Assembly: GCA_015039365.1 (NCBI GenBank)
Contig: WION01000531.1
Location: forward strand, 1 to 36,494
Direction of reading: 5' to 3'
DNA length: 36,494 bases
Origin: Amanita rubescens
Lineage: Eukaryota > Basidiomycota > Agaricomycetes > Agaricales > Amanitaceae
In this document: in pieces, positions 32,380 to 36,494 of the stretch
Position numbering within the stretch: position 1 is the stretch's first letter
How the letters are laid out: every line of letters begins with the position of its first letter
Notes under the pieces: model-generated
The model's input: the letters and a program-made list of their open reading frames with translations, nothing else
Database searches by the model: none
Told to the model about the DNA's origin: nothing
Program-made: the position numbers and the translations under genes

Positions 32380-32889
32380 TCTTGCTAACATGCTCACCAA
32401 AAATGCTATCTTCCGTCACTCGTACAATCCCTTGGGATCCTTTGGCCATGAAGGGGATTCATGTTTTGTTGAAAAATGTGCGCCATTGCTCATTCTACCG
32501 GGACATACTAATGACAACATGATCAGAGGGAATATCGGGAGTGTGTCTTAGTGACCAACCAATGGACAACGGCACAATTGGTTCCCGTTGCTCTTATTCC
32601 ATCGTCTCATGGCCTAAATGATGTTCATCATCTGGATTATGATAAATGGATAGCCATGCCCAAAGAATACCAAACCATGCATTGGACTCTTGTCACCAAA
32701 TTCATGGACACGCATGCTTTGGTTTATTACTCACATAAACCATCCATAACTCACGACTCCTCGCATGTTCATACAGAAACTGTTGGTGACATTTTGATTG
32801 TCCGTATTAACTACGATTCGGATGAAATCAAAAATGCCGACACAGAAGATCTTAACCAAATTCTGGATAATATCAGGAATTGGTTGTAA
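32380..32889 (+). pseudogene. Gene fragment of unknown function
   Basis: Two peptide-like frames follow one another on the plus strand. The first contains MLTKNAIFRHSYNPLGSFGH and LLILPGHTNDNMIRGN. The second (from about 32515) contains VTNQWTTAQLVPVALIPSSH, LDYDKWIAMPKEYQTMHW and GDILIVRINYDSDEIKN, ending NWL at 32887-32889. A frame change near 32530-32545 may be a short intron or an indel. No start codon is clear. It runs opposite to RepHel. I recognise no family; a captured host gene fragment is possible. Confidence 0.35.
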
Positions 32890-33380
32890 CAGAAAGATTC
32901 ATCATCAAAACTCAAATTTTGTGTTTTCAGAAAGTATTGGGTTCGTTTTCCATCACGTACGATTGGTGTCAATGCCGGGAAAAAGGAAAAGTCTTGATTT
33001 CTGATTTTGTTTTCATCTTCTATGGGTTTCTATGTGTTCAATTGTTGTCTCTTGTACTATACATAACATGCTATTCTTCTGCGCAAAAAGAAAGAAAAAA
33101 GGAAGAGCAGTGAACGGGACAGGATGCTGGCCTAGTAAAGTTTTTTGAGACATCAGTTAATAAGCATAGGCCCAAAGCCGAAGGTAATGACGCAAACAGC
33201 GGATGAAACCAAGACATTCTAGAACCTTTTGGAAAAAGAAATGCAGAAAGATACATCTGAAACATTGATTGGTCGAAGACATAATGAATGCTGAAGCATT
33301 TGAGTGGGAACTTCTAAGACATCGTTTACTAAGCTTGGAAGGAAGTGCGCCGACACTGAAAGCAATGACATACACAATAT
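32890..33380. other. Non-coding stretch
   Basis: No convincing frame or repeat, apart from short ORFs without motifs. Confidence 0.35.
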
Positions 33381-33613
33381 GACTAGTGCAGTCTGGTTCT
33401 ACCAAGGCAGAACATAGTCATCGCCGAACTTGAGTACAATGTTGTGATTTGATGGGAGAAAGAGAACGAAGAAGCACAAAAGATACATGCATGAGACAAA
33501 GAGACACAATTCTAGACATCATGATCACTTCAACAGAATCGAAGAACCACGACTTAACGACTAGTACGGCCTGGTTCTACCAAGGCAGGACATAATCAGC
33601 GCCGAACTTGACC
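33381..33613. repeat. Direct repeat, about 55 bp, two copies 178 bp apart
   Basis: GACTAGTGCAGTCTGGTTCT (33381) and GACTAGTACGGCCTGGTTCT (33559) both continue with ACCAAGGCAGRACATA and GCCGAACTTGA. No coding meaning is visible. Confidence 0.6.
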
Positions 33614-33800
33614 TGCAGAAAGCTGTCATTGGAAGTATGTGACTCTAAAGAGGGCAAAGAAAACGATGAGAATGCCACATCTCATCCTTAGGGTCGAGGG
33701 AAGAAAACATGATGCTACATGCATATACATGACCATACGAAATCATGACATCTGCTTATAGGGTGAGTGATAAGTAGATGACATCCTAAAATGCCAAAGT

Positions 33801-34140
33801 AGGCTATGTTGTGGGCATTGAATATGTCATTTTTCAAGATCTGACAGTTACTAAAGGAATACAAGGGGCTGCATGGGTGGATGCGTAAATGAGCACTTGG
33901 ATGACATTGCCAAAATTAGCTAAAGTGATGTCATTTGCTAAAATTAGACTAAAGCAAATCAAACAATGTCATTGATATGTTATATAAGTGCACTAAGCTT
34001 ATTCTAAGGGGTTTGAGGCTATGTTGTAGGCAATAGATATGTTAATTTTTGAGATCTGACAGTCATTACATTAATACAAGGGGTTGCATAGGTGGATGCA
34101 CAAATGGGAGCCCGGATGACGTTGCTAAAATTAGTGCAAC
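33801..34140. repeat. Direct repeat, about 120 bp, two copies about 214 bp apart
   Basis: Copies start GGCTATGTTGTGGGCATTGA (about 33802) and GGCTATGTTGTAGGCAATAG (about 34017). They share GATCTGACAGT, AATACAAGGGG, TGCATRGGTGGATGC and GCTAAAATTAG. It is non-coding and sits next to the word-repeat part of the hAT-like unit. Confidence 0.6.
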
Positions 34141-34589
34141 TTCTAATTTTAGTAGCATCATCTGACTACCCACTGGCCAATCCACCCCTCTAACCCTCCA
34201 AACGGTTGCCAAAAAAGACCGGTTGCAACCAATTTTGCAACCGGTCTTTGACATCTGGCCCAAATCCTCAGACCAAAACCATTTTGAGGCTGTAGGTGGC
34301 AAAACTGGCAACTGCGGTTTGGTTGCAACCAATACTGGTAGTCTTTCTAAGTTAGGTCGCATGACTGGTCATGACCGGTCACACGACCGACCATGACTGC
34401 AGTCGTGGCACGACTGCAGTTGCGGTCGCGGTCATACAAAATTGGTCTATCTCCACAACCGGTCGTAACCGATCATTTCAGGGTCCAGATGACTTTGATA
34501 CATCCACCCCACCAAATGCCTGTAGCCCTTAGAATATAGTGTAATAACCCTTAGAATAATTGTAATAACCCTATCATTGGGACATAAAG

Positions 34590-34925
34590 ATACTCTGCCC
34601 ATCCCAATGGTGTGATGGGCGGAGTATTTTAGTATTCTTTTGAAGATTGGGACAGTGACATATTGGGATAATCCACAATAAAGGTGGAAAAATACTCTGC
34701 CCATCACACCATTGGGATGGGCGGAGTATTTTCCCATTTTTTGAATATTGGGATGGTGACATATCAGGATAATCTACAATAAAAATAGAAAAATACTCTG
34801 CCCATCACACCATTGGGATGGGCGGAGTATTTTCCTATTTTTTTGAATATTGGGATGGTGACATATCAGGATAATCTACAATAAAAGTAGAAAATACTCC
34901 ACTGATCACAGCATCAGGATTAGCG
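34590..34925. repeat. Tandem hairpin array, about 100-bp period
   Basis: Three strong hairpins at about 34590-34627, 34690-34733 and 34790-34833, plus a degenerate fourth at about 34892. The arms are TACTCTGCCCATC and GATGGGCGGAGTA, closing with one G-T pair. The loop is CCAATGGTGT in the first and ACACCATTGG in the second and third, its exact reverse complement. Spacers share ATTGGGA, GTGACATAT and GGATAATC. Related hairpins lie at about 13885-14030. Confidence 0.8.
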
Positions 34926-35331
34926 GAAGTGACACATCATAACCAGTCATGACCAGTCATGACTGGTCGCACGACCACTAACCCCCAGCTCACGACCGAA
35001 TATGACTGGTCATGTCGGTCACAGTCACGGTTGTGGCAAATTAAAGAAATTCTGCGACCAGTTCAGTCACGGTCGTGGCCATTAGGGCTGCACGACTTAA
35101 CTTAACCTAACTTGGAAAGACTAGATACCGGTCCGGTCTGGTTACTGGTTTTTTGCCGGTCCTTTAACCGGACTTTAAAACACTATCTATGCTCCCCCGG
35201 ACATCCTCCCAGGCTACTGATAACACCAGGTGTCTTTCATTGACACCAACTTATATTCCCAGCAATGTCTCGCACATCACTCACTCCCTCGCGGCTCTCG
35301 CGAGGCCTCGTTTTACCCTGCTGTTTCCCAC

Positions 35332-36384
35332 ATGGTAGGCTCTCCTAATGACTCAAGTACCTCGTGTACTCCATTTGCACCATCACCATCAACACCTGAC
35401 ACACCTCGCCCTGAATCGGGCTGTCTTGCCATCCCACCAGTCGTCCCACCAACGCCAGCCATAGACCCTGAACCGCCGCCTGAACCGCTGCCACCTGAAG
35501 GGGATGAGTTTTCTCTCCCTGTTACCATTATACGTGTGGACTCTGTCAACGTGGGGCACTTTGATGTCCCCAACTGCAACCACGCACTCCTCCACCTCGC
35601 CCTCACTGAACTCTCTGTGACCACTGATGTTCTGGTCACCCTCGACACCCCATATCGTCAACACCCCACCGATGATAAGCACGGCAACACCCGCTACGTC
35701 ACGATTTCACATCCTGACTGGAAGAGGGTAGCCCCGCTGATATTACTAGCAGTCCAATCTAGGACTGCCATTTGGATCAACAAGCGGCTCGCCACCACTC
35801 ACAACGTCAAGGTCTCCCCTGAGATCCCTGACATTAATGAAATCAAAGTCGTTTTGACAACTAAGGAATCAAACGCCTGCCCTTGCTGCAGGACCAGTCA
35901 CTTCCAGGTCCCCATTGACCTCATGTATCTGAGCGATGCTCATGGAAATACCATCGAGGCCAAGTATGAAATACACACAGCCTCTAAATGCTCACACTGT
36001 GGTAACCCCACTCCATCTACACCATCAATGACACTCCCTGTCGACTCAAGCGAAATCAGTGCCTTTGGGCCTGTTAACGAAAACCACATGGCCTTTGAGC
36101 CGTCTACAGAACCACCAGCACTTGCTTCTACGCAAGCGCCACCCATAACACCAACAACACCGTCGGCAGCACTACCTGTTGACTCGAATGAAATCAGTGC
36201 CTTCAGGCCTGTCAGAAATACATCGCCAGACGTCCCCTACCTGGAGTGTCTGCATCAATGCTGGCGTGCACTACGTGTACACTGGCGGCCATCCACTTTT
36301 GGCGAGTCCATCGCCGACATACTAACTAACACCCCGGGTGCCGCTTACCTTGCCTGGTCATTCGGGGGCGTTCCCTGGGACTAG
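35332..36384 (+). CDS. Hypothetical Pro-rich protein with a zinc-ribbon-like Cys set, truncated by a transposon
   Basis: From the first in-frame ATG (35332) the frame codes 350 residues; it is open back to 35230 without ATG. GC-rich, even codon use suggests a real gene. The N-terminal part is Ser/Pro-rich (PEPPPEPLPPEGDEFSLPVT). A structured middle follows (HALLHLALTELSVTTDVLV, HPDWKRVAPLILLAVQSRTA), then CPCC and, about 40 residues on, CSHCG, which could bind zinc. Near the C terminus a block, LPVDSSEISAFGPV, is repeated as LPVDSNEISAFRPV. The TAG stop is the first three bases of an inverted-repeat element at 36382, so the native C terminus is probably lost. The 5' side was separated from its former neighbour by the 9.2-kb unit. 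I recognise no family. Confidence 0.6.
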   Translation: MVGSPNDSSTSCTPFAPSPSTPDTPRPESGCLAIPPVVPPTPAIDPEPPPEPLPPEGDEFSLPVTIIRVDSVNVGHFDVPNCNHALLHLALTELSVTTDVLVTLDTPYRQHPTDDKHGNTRYVTISHPDWKRVAPLILLAVQSRTAIWINKRLATTHNVKVSPEIPDINEIKVVLTTKESNACPCCRTSHFQVPIDLMYLSDAHGNTIEAKYEIHTASKCSHCGNPTPSTPSMTLPVDSSEISAFGPVNENHMAFEPSTEPPALASTQAPPITPTTPSAALPVDSNEISAFRPVRNTSPDVPYLECLHQCWRALRVHWRPSTFGESIADILTNTPGAAYLAWSFGGVPWD

Positions 36385-36494
36385 TGTGTAAAAGTCCAGT
36401 CCGGTCTGGTCTTTTGCACTATTTTTGGTGCAACTGGACCTGGACCGGTCTTTTTATTTTTTCCATTTTGGGCAACCGGACCAAAACCAGTATG
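36382..36494. mobile_element. Left end of another TAGTGTTT-type element (cut by window edge)
   Basis: TAGTGTGTAAAAGTCCAGTC followed by CGGTCTGGTCTTTTGCACTATTTTTGG closely follows the left ends at 13573 and 25998. The element continues beyond the window. Confidence 0.65.

Larger units (their letters stand above)
25998..35185. mobile_element. 9.2-kb hAT-like unit with 8-bp target duplication, carrying a nested Helitron
   Basis: The left end TAGTGTTTAAAAGTCCAGTT and the reverse-strand right end TAGTGTTTTAAAGTCCGGTT are inverted repeats. The flanks are TCTACGCT (25990-25997) and TCTATGCT (35186-35193), an 8-bp duplication with one C/T difference at a CpG; 8 bp is the hAT length. The terminal 200 bp on the left and about 1 kb on the right are GGTC/GACC-word sequence like the element at 13573. 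The middle is a Helitron and its neighbours, so a small non-autonomous element probably received a large insertion. I did not find a hAT transposase inside. Confidence 0.65.

Noticed and set aside
34590..34925. Hairpin array as a CRISPR array
   Set aside because: Spacers are themselves repeated, repeats are long palindromes, there are no cas genes, and the context is eukaryotic.
35313..35682. Minus-strand ORFs opposite the hypothetical gene
   Set aside because: They mirror the GC-rich plus-strand frame and are rich in Gly/Arg runs without a motif.

Overview
The window looks like a transposon-dense stretch of a basidiomycete (probably Agaricomycete) genome. The grounds are short introns (35-60 bp), a Ty3/Gypsy pol with an F-V-D-D reverse transcriptase box, a RepHel Helitron protein of the kind common in mushrooms, a Zn(II)2Cys6 gene, and strong CpG decay. 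I see no tRNA, rRNA or CRISPR. Only one long ORF (35.3-36.4 kb) is not clearly a transposon gene, and transposable elements bound it on both sides.

Layout. 1-2023: a solo-LTR-like sequence, non-coding DNA, a palindromic low-complexity patch and an LTR fragment. 2025-12549: a nearly complete Ty3/Gypsy element on the minus strand, with two 487-bp LTRs, PBS, PPT, gag, protease and pol. It carries an antisense, intron-containing Zn2Cys6/coiled-coil gene between pol and the 3' LTR. A 2,481-bp DNA element with an 11-bp target duplication (6086-8566) splits its pol. 12717-13132: the first exons of a probable hAT-type transposase gene, cut by a second copy of that DNA element. 13573-14690: a MITE-like element. 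15419-21785: a Ty1/Copia element on the plus strand with one 1,937-codon gag-pol frame, preceded by an unusual ORF with no ATG and a hydrophobic tail. 21808-23311: a probable Copia 3' LTR, a zinc-knuckle-like ORF and another LTR. 23312-25989: a degenerate repeat element, then non-coding DNA. 25998-35185: a 9.2-kb unit bounded by hAT-like inverted repeats and an 8-bp target duplication, holding a decayed Helitron with companion genes and a hairpin array. 35332-36384: a hypothetical proline-rich gene whose stop codon is the first three bases of another inverted-repeat element.

Two signals stand out. First, in every element the in-frame stops I could place are TGA, and they sit where Arg is expected. 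The two Gypsy LTRs differ at about ten sites, all transitions and nine at CpG. This fits CpG methylation and deamination (CGA to TGA) acting on all the transposons. Second, several elements carry genes outside the standard set: the antisense Zn2Cys6 gene, the tail-anchored-like ORF before Copia gag, the zinc-knuckle ORF after Copia pol, and the ORFs beside the Helitron.

Functions are inferred from motifs read by eye. No database search was possible.
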